Source of the DNA: an uncultured Bacteroidales bacterium
GTDB taxonomy: Bacteria > Bacteroidota > Bacteroidia > Bacteroidales > Bacteroidaceae
Length of the DNA: 45,339 nucleotides
Assembly (NCBI GenBank): GCA_902798615.1
Contig: CADBXL010000024.1
Location: 1-45,339, forward strand
Direction: 5' to 3'
Below the pieces are notes generated by a model. That model worked only from the letters and a program-made list of their open reading frames with translations. It ran no database searches and was not told where the DNA came from. A program made the position numbers and the translations under genes. The first letter of the stretch is position 1; each line of letters opens with the position of its first letter. This document shows positions 8,081 through 17,219 of this stretch, piece by piece.

Positions 8081-8608
8081 TTATGTTGTGGCCGGATGGG
8101 ATTCTGTGCCTTTCATCTCATCACCGTTGGAGTCGTATTGCTTGCGCTTGCCTGTTGGTGGGGCGGAGAGGGTGATACGTATAACGGCGGTGCGGGAGAG
8201 GGAGCGTTGGATGGATGCATCGAATGCGTCCATGTGCTGTGGCAGGAAGCGTTCGCAGATGATGCGAAGGGCATGGATCTTCTCTGTGTCGTCTTCTACA
8301 AGCTCTGCCTTGCCGAATGCGATGGCGGATTTGTACTGAAGGGTGAAACTGCCGTCCTTTGGACCGATGGTTGGGGCGCACTTGGTTACTGCTGACAGAC
8401 AGACCTCCGGGTGTGCCTTGATGGCGTCGAGTTTCTTGCCTTCAAGGGCACCATGAAAATACCAATGCTCGTTGTCGTCGGTTGCCAGAGACAGGGGCAG
8501 ACCGTATGCCTTGCCGTCTGCATCTATGAAACTGACGGTTATATATGGGGCTTTGCGCATCACCTCAAGTGCCCATGCGCTATCCATTGCTCGTGATTGC
8601 TTTCTCAT
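8081..8608 (-). CDS. Pyridoxamine 5'-phosphate oxidase-like (Nim-like) flavoprotein
   Basis: I start this at the ATG at 8608 (MRKQSRAMD…), giving 175 aa; a longer frame upstream lies inside the preceding lipoprotein gene and is not protein-like. The segment ITVSFIDADGKAYGLPLSLA, then HWYFHGALEGKKLDAI and VCLSAVTKCA, matches the split-barrel FMN-binding fold of PNPOx/NimA-like proteins. This family includes 5-nitroimidazole reductases and heme or F420 relatives; the actual substrate cannot be told. Its ATG overlaps the upstream stop by one base (TAATG), so translation is probably coupled. Confidence 0.8.
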   Translation of the reverse strand: MRKQSRAMDSAWALEVMRKAPYITVSFIDADGKAYGLPLSLATDDNEHWYFHGALEGKKLDAIKAHPEVCLSAVTKCAPTIGPKDGSFTLQYKSAIAFGKAELVEDDTEKIHALRIICERFLPQHMDAFDASIQRSLSRTAVIRITLSAPPTGKRKQYDSNGDEMKGTESHPATT

Positions 8609-9255
8609 TACGGAATCCAGAATCTTGTGATGGTTGTGATGATGCCGTTCTCGATATTCACTCTGGTGTTGAGTTCGGAGAAATCGCGCTTGTATTCCTT
8701 TACGTTGGCAAGCCATTGACGGTGGTTGGTGCGGATGGTGTCGGAAGGGTCTTCGGGGTTGTCGCCGCAGTCGATGATGGTGAGGGCGGGGCTGAGCGGG
8801 AGCTTCACCTTGCCAAGTTCGGAGTATTGCGGATGGTTGTCCATTAGCAGTACACGGTATGTGCCTTCCTCGTGGGCTGTGAGATCCACACCGCCAAATT
8901 CTATACCACCGTTTATGGAGATGTATTTTCCGCGTTCTATCTTGTCGGTAATGATAGTGTCGTTTCTGAAGAGTATGGTGTCACCTTTTTGCAGATTGTC
9001 GATTTCGGATGCCTTGTAGGTGTCGATGGAATATGCAGTAAGGGTGAGGGTGCTGTCCTTCCAGTTGAAATCGGTGAAGGAGAACAGTGCCGGTAGGGTG
9101 GTAGCGTTAAGTTCCTTTAAATCCCCATTGAAGAGGGACTTGTCGGCCGGTATAGGCTTGATGAACTGATAGGCTAAGTTCTCTTTGTTGGAGGTATTCG
9201 TACATCCGGCAAAGAGGACACAAAGGAGGGGGATTAGGTATTTTGGATTTGTCAT
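8608..9255 (-). CDS. Hypothetical lipoprotein
   Basis: A 215-aa protein with a type II signal peptide: MTNPKYLIPLLCVLFAGC, with Cys18 in an LFAGC lipobox. The mature part is mostly beta (KDSTLTLTAYSIDTYKA, YISINGGIEFGGVDLT, GTYRVLLMDNH). I do not recognise the family. It is the first gene of a two-gene unit with the PNPOx-like protein, joined by a TAATG overlap. Probably anchored in the outer or inner membrane facing the periplasm. Confidence 0.75.
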   Translation of the reverse strand: MTNPKYLIPLLCVLFAGCTNTSNKENLAYQFIKPIPADKSLFNGDLKELNATTLPALFSFTDFNWKDSTLTLTAYSIDTYKASEIDNLQKGDTILFRNDTIITDKIERGKYISINGGIEFGGVDLTAHEEGTYRVLLMDNHPQYSELGKVKLPLSPALTIIDCGDNPEDPSDTIRTNHRQWLANVKEYKRDFSELNTRVNIENGIITTITRFWIP

Positions 9256-10089
9256 TTTTTTCTTTGGGGTGAAATTAAGAAATTAAGAATTTAATTAAAG
9301 CTTATTATTATTTTCGCTATGCTCATCAGCAAGGCAGTCGCGATGTACTGCCCTCCAGGCAGTAGAAGGCTTATGGTTTATTAATCCCCGCACATCCTCG
9401 TTTCTCTCGTATGTACGGGGTTACTCATCGTACTGTCTTCCAGACAGCTATATTATGGATGTTATAGTTGTCTGAGGTCTGAAGGACCGATATCTATTGT
9501 ATTTGTCTATGTTTTTAGATGTCGCACCTACGGCGCTCCATTCCTCACACCCATTCGCATTGACAGCCCTATCGGACTGCCCTTTTAGGTGTCGCTCCTT
9601 CAGAGCTCCGCAAATCACGAGCGCAAGCGAGCCTATCTCTTTAATCTGTGCTATCTGTGTTCGAGAAAAGAATTAGAAACAGATTTATCCGATTTATCTG
9701 ATTTCTATTCCGAAAACATGTCGCGCCAGTATTTTAGATACATCAGATACATCCGTTTTCTTTTTTCTTTTTCGAACACGGAATGCACGAAAGAAACGAA
9801 GGCTTTTTTCGCTGAAGCTCAACAAGCTGAAGCAAGTCGACCAATTGCTTGTCGGTTTGCGCCCCGAGGGGGCAAGGTTTGCTCTTAGCCCAGGGCAACG
9901 CCCTGTGGTATTGGTAAAATGAGGGATTCAACGCCCTGAAAGGGCAAAAGCCCTAAAACATGATGTAATGCTTTTGCCCTTACAGGGCGAAATTGCCAAA
10001 CTTAATGTACCTAGGGCGATGCCCTAGGCTGTTAGCTTGATGGGCTTTCAGCCCGCCGTACCGACAAACAATTTGTCGAAATGACGGTA
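9256..10089. repeat. Non-coding field of G/C palindromes
   Basis: About 830 bp with no gene that I believe. It holds a perfect-looking palindrome CCTAGGGCGATGCCCTAGG (10010-10028), a 19-nt inverted repeat GCCCTGAAAGGGCAAAAGC (9933-9951) against 9970-9988 (18/19 pairs), AGCCCAGGGC/GCCCTG around 9887-9905, and the strings GATGTCGCACC (9518-9528) and GGTGTCGCTCC (9588-9598). Such G/C palindromes are widespread between Bacteroidetes genes. A copy of the GCTCAACAAGCT tag lies at 9806-9837. Confidence 0.6.
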
Positions 10090-10440
10090 TTATTTCTCTT
10101 TTGCGAACATATTGTCGAGAGTTTCCTGTGGGAAAGGGCAAGGCTCTTGTCTTACCTTTGCCAGTTGGAATTGCTTGCAGGCGTTGTTTACCGATTCCTC
10201 TTCAAAGCATTTGAAGAGCATGTCCTTGAGTTCATCGAGTCGCTTGGCATCCTCTTCAGAGAATTTTCCGCATTTGCTGTAACTGACGTTCTTCTCTGGG
10301 TGAATATCGTGATAGAAGTAACTCCACACCATGAATTGCATGGCAATGTCGGGAGTCAATAAGAGCCCACCCAAACCCTCCCCAAGGGAGGGATTTTTTA
10401 TAGTATTGTCGTTTATGCTATTTCCCATATTTTTATACAA
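10090..10440 (-). CDS. Small hypothetical protein with repeat-derived N-terminus
   Basis: 116 aa from the ATG at 10440. The part from MQFMVWSYFYHDIHPEKN onward (start near 10341) looks like real protein with normal composition, while residues 16-28 (KNPSLGEGLGGLL) are the translation of a CCCTCCCCAAGGGAGGG repeat common in this window. The true start may therefore be near 10341. It follows the other small orphan in the efflux cluster. No family recognised. Confidence 0.5.
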   Translation of the reverse strand: MYKNMGNSINDNTIKNPSLGEGLGGLLLTPDIAMQFMVWSYFYHDIHPEKNVSYSKCGKFSEEDAKRLDELKDMLFKCFEEESVNNACKQFQLAKVRQEPCPFPQETLDNMFAKEK

Positions 10441-10476
10441 ATGCTTTATTGATTAGGAGTACTATCTAACATCAGG

Positions 10477-10507
10477 TCACATACTCCGATGTTATTAACA
10501 TCGGACT
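10477..10507 (+). repeat. 33-nt covarying hairpin element, copy 1
   Basis: CACATACTC (10478-10486), stem CGATGTT, loop ATT, stem AACATCG, then GACT (10504-10507). The flanks are those of the copies at 13345 and 34455 but the stem sequence differs. On the minus strand it supplies the last codons and TAA stop of the 109-aa gene next to it. Confidence 0.7.
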
Positions 10508-10824
10508 ACCCGTTCGGGAAGGCTTGGTTCGGCTTTTGCAAATATCGGCTCTACGATATCTTCATCGGGCCAGTGGGGCAGGAAGAACAGAGGATGTGGA
10601 TTGCCGCCGACCCCTGACCAGTCTATATGCCTGAGATAGTCGAAATCGGGAGTGCCGAAATCGAATGAGCGTCCGTAGAGCATTATAGCGCCTCGGCTTT
10701 CGTCTATCTTCCACAGGCCACCGCCATAGATGCATTTCTCACCATGTTTCAGCAGTTCTCTGTGCAGATAAACATGTCCGAACTTCAGGACTCCGTCTTG
10801 GTTTATGATGAATTTCTGATACAA
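10495..10824 (-). CDS. Small hypothetical protein in the efflux cluster
   Basis: A 109-aa soluble protein (MYQKFIINQDGVLKFGHVYL…) with WKIDESRGAIMLYGRSFDFG and HPLFFLPHWPDEDI; no family recognised. Its start lies 9 bp after the stop of the upstream permease gene, so it is in the same transcript. The last residues VVRC and the TAA stop come from the 33-nt hairpin element (10477-10507), which suggests the original C-terminus was replaced when that element arrived. Confidence 0.6.
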   Translation of the reverse strand: MYQKFIINQDGVLKFGHVYLHRELLKHGEKCIYGGGLWKIDESRGAIMLYGRSFDFGTPDFDYLRHIDWSGVGGNPHPLFFLPHWPDEDIVEPIFAKAEPSLPERVVRC

Positions 10825-10833
10825 TTTCCTGCT

Positions 10834-12027
10834 TTAGGCTTTATCGTCGTTTCCGTTGTTTTCCGCTATGCCCTCGTATTTCTTATGAATGAGGAATCGT
10901 CTGTACATCACTCCGAGTGCTGCAAGACAATATATGATGGCGAGAATAGCCAAGCCTCTGAACTCAACGATGACATCGCCGATTCGTGCTCCCATGCTGC
11001 TCATCCTGATGAAGCCTCTTATCGCGAATGTTGACGGCAGGCAGTTGGCTATACCTTGCCAGAAGCCTGGTATTCCGCTCTGTGGCCATGAGATGCCGGA
11101 GAGGAACAGGAATGGTACGGATGTACATACGGCAGTAAGCATTACTGCCTCACGGAAAGGAATCATCTCGCTTCCTACAACGGCGAATGCCACGCACGCT
11201 ATGAGGTATGGTGTCATGAATATGAGCCAGTCGATGAAGTGCACCATCATGACGAAGCCGAACATTCGGGGTACTACGAGAGTGCAGTATGCCAGCATCA
11301 CGGCGAAGATGAGGCAGAAGGCTAATCCCTTGCCGAAGTAAGCGTCGATGATATTCTTCACCATAGGGTAGTGCTTCTCGCGCTGGGTACCGGAGAGGAG
11401 TCCGACGCTAAGGAGAAGTGCCTGTTGGATGATGAGTACGAGCACACCGGGCAGCACGAAGTTTCCGTAGCCGCCTGTGGTATTGAATATAGGCACCTCG
11501 GCAAAGTCAAGAGGTTTTGTTGCTATCTGTGCCTCTCTGTTGGTATATACACCGCTCTGTGCAACCTGTATCTTTGCGCCCATGAGGGTGCTGACGTTCT
11601 GGGCCGTCTGGAAAATAGCCTTATAGGTGAGCATATAGCTCATGTCGCAATACACGCTGACGTGTGACTGCTCATGTCGTCCTACTGCTGTAGCAAAGTT
11701 GCGTGGGAAATACAGAATGCCATAGGCATCTCCGTGTCCGATATGGTTCTGAGCCTCGTGGATATTGTTGGCATAGAAGGCGATGCTGACATCAGGTGAA
11801 GCCTCCATTTTCTGTATGAACTCACGGCTGAGTGCTGTGTGAGAATCATCGACAACAACGACAGGTACTTCGCGTACTACCTCATTGTTGTATATCCATG
11901 AGTAGAGGATAGGATATGCCAATGGCAGCACGATACAGAAGAGTACCGCACCCGAGTCCTTGAATATGGCGACTGTTTCCTGCCACCATATATCGGTTAT
12001 GTTCTTTATGTGGGTTTTAAGTGACAT
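10834..12027 (-). CDS. ABC-2 type permease (second of pair)
   Basis: 397 aa with the ABC-2 layout: one N-terminal membrane segment (SGAVLFCIVLPLAYPILYSW), a large extracytoplasmic loop of about 150 residues starting VVREVPVVVVDDSHTALSRE, then five hydrophobic segments (from about residue 190). It resembles the YhhJ/YbhR group of export permeases. No ATP-binding-cassette gene lies in this cluster, although the TolC, HlyD and permease set is otherwise complete. It follows its paralogue by 105 bp of short repeats. Confidence 0.88.
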   Translation of the reverse strand: MSLKTHIKNITDIWWQETVAIFKDSGAVLFCIVLPLAYPILYSWIYNNEVVREVPVVVVDDSHTALSREFIQKMEASPDVSIAFYANNIHEAQNHIGHGDAYGILYFPRNFATAVGRHEQSHVSVYCDMSYMLTYKAIFQTAQNVSTLMGAKIQVAQSGVYTNREAQIATKPLDFAEVPIFNTTGGYGNFVLPGVLVLIIQQALLLSVGLLSGTQREKHYPMVKNIIDAYFGKGLAFCLIFAVMLAYCTLVVPRMFGFVMMVHFIDWLIFMTPYLIACVAFAVVGSEMIPFREAVMLTAVCTSVPFLFLSGISWPQSGIPGFWQGIANCLPSTFAIRGFIRMSSMGARIGDVIVEFRGLAILAIIYCLAALGVMYRRFLIHKKYEGIAENNGNDDKA

Positions 12028-12132
12028 CTTTTCATGTACAATCTACCATTTACCATTTACCATTTCTTGCAGTCGGGACAAGCATCTTTGCGAACTGATT
12101 TGTACATTGTACATGGTAAATGGTACATGAGA

Positions 12133-13296
12133 TTATTTTATATAATCATAATGCCTCATCACATTACCGATGCGCTTGGTGAACAGGTATGGCATTAAGG
12201 AGAATCCTATGAGGCATACTATGTGTGGCGCAGCATCGCAAAGCGGGTAGGTATTGAATATGCACAACTGATATATTATGTAATAATGGCGCAGAGGGAA
12301 GAGCCATGACAATGCATGGAGTGGAGCATCCATGGCAAGGATAGGGAAGGCACTTCCTACCATTGAGAAACTCAGTACTCCCATCAGCGAACACAGGCTC
12401 ATGCTCATGCGGAGCGTGGGGACGAGTGCGAAGATGGTAAGACTGAACCCTTGTGCGCCGATGATGGTTAGATAGCCAAGAAGCATCAGCCTGCCTATTC
12501 CGCCAGGGGCAGGGAAGTGGAGATAATCGAACATATACCACATGATTCCTGTCATCACGATGAAATAAATCAATGTGTGAGGAATCAGTTTGCCGATGAT
12601 GGCTATGACACTGCTATTGCCTGCTGTATCCATTAGCTGGTTGGATGTGCCGAACTTCAGTTCGGTTCCGAAGCAGAACGGAGTGAGTAGGAATACGAAT
12701 AGAAGAAAGCAGCCTGGCACAAGCATCGTGGACAGGTAGATGTTATAGTTCACCCACGGATTCCCAATCATGTGCAGGTCAACGGCAATTGGCTGAAGTG
12801 CAGGCATTATGAGCTCCTGACGATATCCCTTTGCCTGTAGCGTAGCCTGTCCTACAGCAGCCGAGGCGAGCGATGCCATTGTCTTCATATCCTTGAAGAT
12901 GAGTGTGCCAGCCATGATAGAGGTGTTGCTGTAGTAGAAGGATATCTTAGGCTGTCGTGATGCAAGGAGATTGTCGGTTGTATGCTTTGGGAAATACATG
13001 AAACCGTATATCTCGCCAGTCTGTATGGCATGGCGCGCATCATCCACGGAAGGGTAGTGTGCCACCACCTTCGATGACTGGAATGAGTCGAGCATACGGG
13101 TAAGCTTGCGTGTTGTGGTGGTATTGTCGTTGTCCACTACTCCGACAGGCATATCAACAGGTTGTCCGTTCTCCATCAAAGTGGTGAAGAACATGGTGCA
13201 GAGAAACGGCATTACTATCATGCATATCAGATAGATAGGTTGCGTGAATATTATGCGTGTCTCGCGAGATATGACGTTATATAAATTGCGGAACAT
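12133..13296 (-). CDS. ABC-2 type permease (first of pair)
   Basis: 387 aa with the same architecture as the next gene: N-terminal segment (TQPIYLICMIVMPFLCTMFF), a loop with VDMPVGVVDNDNTTTTRKLTRML, then several membrane segments from about residue 195 and the SMVGSAFPILAMDAPLHALSW region typical of ABC-2 permeases. The two probably form a heterodimeric export channel working with the HlyD adaptor and TolC channel encoded upstream. The 238-bp gap to the HlyD gene is almost filled by a palindromic element. Confidence 0.88.
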   Translation of the reverse strand: MFRNLYNVISRETRIIFTQPIYLICMIVMPFLCTMFFTTLMENGQPVDMPVGVVDNDNTTTTRKLTRMLDSFQSSKVVAHYPSVDDARHAIQTGEIYGFMYFPKHTTDNLLASRQPKISFYYSNTSIMAGTLIFKDMKTMASLASAAVGQATLQAKGYRQELIMPALQPIAVDLHMIGNPWVNYNIYLSTMLVPGCFLLFVFLLTPFCFGTELKFGTSNQLMDTAGNSSVIAIIGKLIPHTLIYFIVMTGIMWYMFDYLHFPAPGGIGRLMLLGYLTIIGAQGFSLTIFALVPTLRMSMSLCSLMGVLSFSMVGSAFPILAMDAPLHALSWLFPLRHYYIIYQLCIFNTYPLCDAAPHIVCLIGFSLMPYLFTKRIGNVMRHYDYIK

Positions 13297-13312
13297 TTAA
13301 AGCCTAACCAAT

Positions 13313-13526
13313 AGCCCCTCACCTGCCCTTGCAGGGCACCCTCTGGCACATACTCGGAGATACTCAATCTCCGACTTCCCCATGGGGCGAGGGATAAGTT
13401 ACCATTTATGGGATAATTGGGGGGAATTTAATTTTTTTGTTATTTCTGATTTGCCCTCATGGTTTGAAATACAAACTTTTCCCTCGCCCTTAGGGGAGAG
13501 GGTGCCCGTAGGGCAGGTGAGGGGCT
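13313..13526. mobile_element. Palindromic element A (MITE-like), 214 bp
   Basis: Inverted ends AGCCCCTCACCTGCCCT (from 13313) and its complement ending at 13526 extend inward through the CCCC-ATGGGG-CGAGGG / CCCTCGCCC-TTAGGGG parts, around an A+T-rich centre. A 33-nt hairpin insert is nested in the left arm at 13345-13377. Related to the elements at 33922-34068 and 34425-34597. No coding capacity, so any movement would need a transposase elsewhere. Confidence 0.7.
13345..13377 (+). repeat. 33-nt covarying hairpin element, copy 2
   Basis: GGCACATACTC, stem GGAGAT (13356-13361), loop ACTCA, stem ATCTCC (13367-13372), GACTT. Identical over 33 nt to copy 4 at 34455-34487 and inserted at the same place in the host palindrome. 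Confidence 0.75.
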
Positions 13527-13534
13527 GGTTCTTT

Positions 13535-14521
13535 CTATTTCTTAATCACCAATGACATTCCAGGTCTCAAACCATCGAACTTGGCAGTTGGGCGAGCCTT
13601 TACCTCGAATGTCTTTAGGTCGTACTGCCCGTTGCTCTTGGTTGCCTTCCATGTGGCATAGCTGCCCTCATCCTTTATGCTTGAAACCTTGAGCTGCAAT
13701 TCCTTGTTGAAGGCAGGAACGAAGGCCGTGAATGAATCGCCAACTTTCATGCCGTTGAGCTGGTCTTCACGCACATTGAATGTTCCCCACATATCAGACA
13801 TGATGCTGATAGTCATGATTGGGCTTCCTGTGCCGACGAGCTCACCCACTTTTGGATAGATATTGCTTACCTCACCTTCCATCTGAGCCACCTGAACGGT
13901 TTCGTGGATGTATGAGTTTACTTCTTGGATAGCACCTCTTGCGCGGTTAACCTGTGCGGCGGCAGCACGCTTTTCCTCAGAGCGTGCACCGTTCATAGCC
14001 ATGTCGTACTGGCTCTTGGCAGCTTTCTCCTGTGCCTCAAAAGCCTTGTACTGAGCGTATGCCTCGTCACGTTTCTGCTCGCTCAACACACCCTCGTCGA
14101 AAAGACGCTGGACGCGCTGATATGATTTTTGTGCAATCTCGAGCCCTGCCTTAGCCTGTTGCCAGAGTTCGAAGGCACCTTGGATCTGCTCCTGACGCGC
14201 ACCGGCCTTAGCCATATCGCTCATGGCGCTTGCAGCATTCTCTGCGCTCTGTGCCTGAACCTTCTTGGCCTCTACCTCTGGTGCATCGAGTATAGCAAGG
14301 GTATCGCCCACCTTTACGTAATCACCTTCCTTGACACGTATCTCAAGGATACGGCCCGGTACCTTGCTTGATACACGGTATTCTGTCACGTCAACCTGAC
14401 CTTGAATGAAATCCTGTTCGTTGTCAATCGTGAAAAGACCGATTATACCTATAATGATGATGACAGCAGCGAAAGCTATCACACCGAACAGTACACTCCT
14501 ATGTTGTGATTCTGTACTCAT
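13535..14521 (-). CDS. HlyD-family membrane fusion protein
   Basis: 328 aa: an N-terminal membrane segment (FGVIAFAAVIIIIGIIGLF, about residues 12-30), then the biotinyl-lipoyl-like hairpin VSSKVPGRILEIRVKEGDYV…TLAIL, a long coiled-coil region (about residues 80-200, Ala/Gln/Glu-rich) and the barrel domain ending LRPGMSLVIKK. This is the periplasmic adaptor between inner-membrane permease and TolC. It sits between the TolC and permease genes on the same strand. Confidence 0.92.
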   Translation of the reverse strand: MSTESQHRSVLFGVIAFAAVIIIIGIIGLFTIDNEQDFIQGQVDVTEYRVSSKVPGRILEIRVKEGDYVKVGDTLAILDAPEVEAKKVQAQSAENAASAMSDMAKAGARQEQIQGAFELWQQAKAGLEIAQKSYQRVQRLFDEGVLSEQKRDEAYAQYKAFEAQEKAAKSQYDMAMNGARSEEKRAAAAQVNRARGAIQEVNSYIHETVQVAQMEGEVSNIYPKVGELVGTGSPIMTISIMSDMWGTFNVREDQLNGMKVGDSFTAFVPAFNKELQLKVSSIKDEGSYATWKATKSNGQYDLKTFEVKARPTAKFDGLRPGMSLVIKK

Positions 14522-14585
14522 CTTTATAATTTCGAATTACGAATTACAAATTAACTTTACTCTTTCTTCTTTACTCTCTCTACTT

Positions 14586-16070
14586 TCACCTCATGCCTAT
14601 CGCCTTCTTCATTGCGGCCTCACCAAGGCATACATCAATTTGGGCATCTATTTTCTGCGTCTTTGCCTGAAGCCAAGCAGTCTGGGCAGCCATGACTTCT
14701 GTGGCATCCATCACTCCTTCCTTGAAACCCAGGTTTGCGCATCTGAGGTTCTCTTCTGCACGTTGTATGTTCTTCTGGGCAGTAGTGAGTTTCTTGTTGG
14801 CTTCCCTGAGACGGTAGTCGCATTGGTTTACCTGAAGATTGATTTTCTCGCGTGCCTCGTCAAGAGTGAGACGTGCTATGTTTGTGGCAATTTTGCTTGC
14901 ACGAACCTTATAGGTTGCGTCTCCCCAGTCGAGAACCGGTACGCGAACCATTATCCCGAGATTCCACATACCGCCGAATTTCTTCTCGAAGCCATTGTAG
15001 AGGTTCGGGTTGCTTATGAGGAAACCGCCAGTCAGGGCAACCTGCGGAAGCATAGTGGCGCGTGCAACGGCTGTTGTCTGCTCGCTCAGTTCTACGGCGT
15101 TAGAGAGGAGTTTCAGTTCAGGACGGCTCTCCATAGCCATGTCCTTGTTGTATCTGTTCATTTGCATTACAACGAGGTCGTCCTTTGATTCGTCAACAAG
15201 AGTCACCCTGTCGCTAATCTCTATTCCGCATAGCTGGCATAGAAGCATACGTGCAAGACTCAAGCCGTTATCCACTTGTGTCTTAGTCATTTCCGCCTCA
15301 TTCACCTTGACGTCAACTTTCAGTCCGTCGGCACGTGTAGCCACGCCCTCCTTAATCATCTTGTTGACATCCTCATCAAGTTTCTTGACAAGTTTCAGGT
15401 AGCTTTCAGCCAGACGCTGTTTCTGCTTTAGTGAAACAACGAGCCAGTAAGCCTGATCAATGTCGTAGAGCACATTCTGCTCAGAGGCATCGATACTCAC
15501 GTTTGCCATCTTTTCGCTGATGTCTGCCATGCGGTTAGCTGCTGTAATGGCACCGCCCATGAAGATAGGCTGGTTAACTACTATACTACCAACGATGATG
15601 CTACGTGTGTCAGTTCGGAAGGCATCCTGAAGTTTTTCTCCGAGGGCATCACCGTATGCAGCCAACTGCTGGGTCGTACCCGAAAGCAGTTGTCCGTACT
15701 GTTGTGCCTCTGCTGGAGACAGGACACCTTTCTGTACCATAGAGGTAAGCAGGTTTGATACATGCGAGACATCAACCGAACCAATGGCATTTGTTCCGAG
15801 GGTGGATAATGTGTTCTTCTGGTCATTGTTGAGAAGTGACACCTCGCGACTTGACAGCATCCATCCACCTGCCACATCAATGTGGGGCAGGTATTTTGTA
15901 CGTGCGGACTTTCGCACGTTCATAGCTGCTTGTTGCTTGGCGCGGGCAATGCCCAATTGCTTATTGTTACGCAAAGCCATTGCCCGACAAGAATCAAGCG
16001 AAAGCGTTTGTGCTTGCGCTGTAAGCATAAAGCATAGCATTGAAGCACATAAAGCTAAAAATCTTTTCAT
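14586..16070 (-). CDS. TolC-family outer membrane efflux protein
   Basis: 494 aa with signal peptide MKRFLALCASMLCFMLTAQA. Two repeats of the OEP domain: the first from LSLDSCRAMALRNNKQLGIA, the second around DIDQAYWLVVSLKQKQRLAE and DEAREKINLQVNQCDYRLRE; long coiled-coil helices alternate with strand segments as in TolC. It forms the outer membrane duct for the HlyD and ABC-2 pair encoded downstream (64-bp gap containing a short AATTACGAATTAC repeat). Confidence 0.93.
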   Translation of the reverse strand: MKRFLALCASMLCFMLTAQAQTLSLDSCRAMALRNNKQLGIARAKQQAAMNVRKSARTKYLPHIDVAGGWMLSSREVSLLNNDQKNTLSTLGTNAIGSVDVSHVSNLLTSMVQKGVLSPAEAQQYGQLLSGTTQQLAAYGDALGEKLQDAFRTDTRSIIVGSIVVNQPIFMGGAITAANRMADISEKMANVSIDASEQNVLYDIDQAYWLVVSLKQKQRLAESYLKLVKKLDEDVNKMIKEGVATRADGLKVDVKVNEAEMTKTQVDNGLSLARMLLCQLCGIEISDRVTLVDESKDDLVVMQMNRYNKDMAMESRPELKLLSNAVELSEQTTAVARATMLPQVALTGGFLISNPNLYNGFEKKFGGMWNLGIMVRVPVLDWGDATYKVRASKIATNIARLTLDEAREKINLQVNQCDYRLREANKKLTTAQKNIQRAEENLRCANLGFKEGVMDATEVMAAQTAWLQAKTQKIDAQIDVCLGEAAMKKAIGMR

Positions 16071-16116
16071 CTGTCGTTTATGATTTTGTTTCCGTATAGG
16101 AAGTTCGTACCATCAA

Positions 16117-16992
16117 CTACTTGACGGCAAAGCTCTTTGAACCGATCATCTGCCCATCGCAGAAGATAGCAACCTGATATGTGCCGGCTGAGTGTACCTC
16201 ATGGATGTTCCAGAACATAGTTACAGGTGTAGCCTCACCGTTGTATTCTACCTGTTTCTTAATAGAATACTGGATGTTCTTGTTTTCGTATGGAATAGTG
16301 CCAGCTGAGAGAACAGAGCCTGTTGGAGTGATGATGCGGACATAGAGAGTCTTCATACCGCTCTTGGCTGTCACGTTTCGTGAGATAGAGAAGTCAACCT
16401 TCAGCTGCTTTGCCTTGCTGACCTTCTTCTCTTCCTTACCCTTTTTGTTCAAGGGCATGAAGTTGATGTTGGTAGCATCAAGCTGTGCAGCGATGGCAAC
16501 CTTCTCCGTAAGAGAAGCTTTCTCGGAGGTGAGCGCCTCATTCTGACGGGCAGACTCTGCAAGGGCTGTGTTCATACGGGCATTCTCAGCCGTGAGATGC
16601 TCGTTCAGCCTGTTGAGAGAGTCAATCTGGATGACATACTCGCGGAGTACCGCGCGCACCTGTGCAAGTTCCTTCTTCAGACGTGTAATCTCTGCCGCAT
16701 CATGCGACTTTGTCTGCTGAAGTTCCTTGAGCAGCTGCTGTGTGCGTAACTGTTCCTGAGTGAGCTGAGCAATGATTGAATCATTGTTAATCTTGGTCAT
16801 CATCTCGCTGTACTGGTTAGAGAACTCTCTGTATTCGTTCTCCATCTCTTTCTTGTCCAGTTCTGCAAGTTCCTGCATCTGGCGCGTGTTTATTTTCTCT
16901 GCATTGAGTGAAAGGAGAAGATACACAACTCCACCTGTCATAATAACAAGCAGGATAATAAGTGGAAGTATTATTTTTTTATTCATATTCAT
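16117..16992 (-). CDS. Membrane-anchored coiled-coil protein
   Basis: 291 aa: short cytoplasmic tip, membrane anchor IILPLIILLVIMTGGVVYLL (about residues 6-26), a long coiled coil from about 35 to 170 (Leu/Glu/Gln heptads) and a C-terminal beta domain (DFSISRNVTAKSG…GTYQVAIFCDGQMIGSKSFAVK). The start at 16992 gives MNMNKK; an ATG two codons later is equally possible. It is the first gene of the efflux cluster, 46 bp before TolC. The family is a Bacteroidetes hypothetical; a periplasmic scaffold role is a guess. Confidence 0.75.
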   Translation of the reverse strand: MNMNKKIILPLIILLVIMTGGVVYLLLSLNAEKINTRQMQELAELDKKEMENEYREFSNQYSEMMTKINNDSIIAQLTQEQLRTQQLLKELQQTKSHDAAEITRLKKELAQVRAVLREYVIQIDSLNRLNEHLTAENARMNTALAESARQNEALTSEKASLTEKVAIAAQLDATNINFMPLNKKGKEEKKVSKAKQLKVDFSISRNVTAKSGMKTLYVRIITPTGSVLSAGTIPYENKNIQYSIKKQVEYNGEATPVTMFWNIHEVHSAGTYQVAIFCDGQMIGSKSFAVK

Positions 16993-17157
16993 AACGATAG
17001 TGCAAAATTAATCAATTTCAATCAAATAACGAAAAAAAAAAGCAAGTAATGCACATTTTATCACACTTTTTTTATCTTTCTTGGAAAAAAGGAGTATCTT
17101 TTTAGAATAAATTAATAACTTTGTTATTGTTTTTTTTGTCAATTCAGAAATTATTAT

Positions 17158-17165
17158 TATTTTTG
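17158..17165 (+). promoter_or_regulatory. -7 box TATTTTTG with TTTG upstream
   Basis: TTTG at 17135-17138, then 19 nt, then TATTTTTG; 54 nt before the SLC13 transporter start. The minus-strand efflux cluster starts divergently on the other side. Confidence 0.65.
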
Positions 17166-17219
17166 CACCCGTTTTGTGTGTGTTTACTCTAAACAATTCA
17201 GTAAATTAAGAAAAACTTT

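Noticed and set aside
9589-9888. 99-codon plus frame in the palindrome field
   Set aside because: Translates repeats and low-complexity sequence; no start context or motif.
12028-12132. TTTACCATTTACCATT repeats as an 11-nt array
   Set aside because: The period is 7 nt, so it belongs to the general low-complexity strings (also at 18736, 43970 and 36384).
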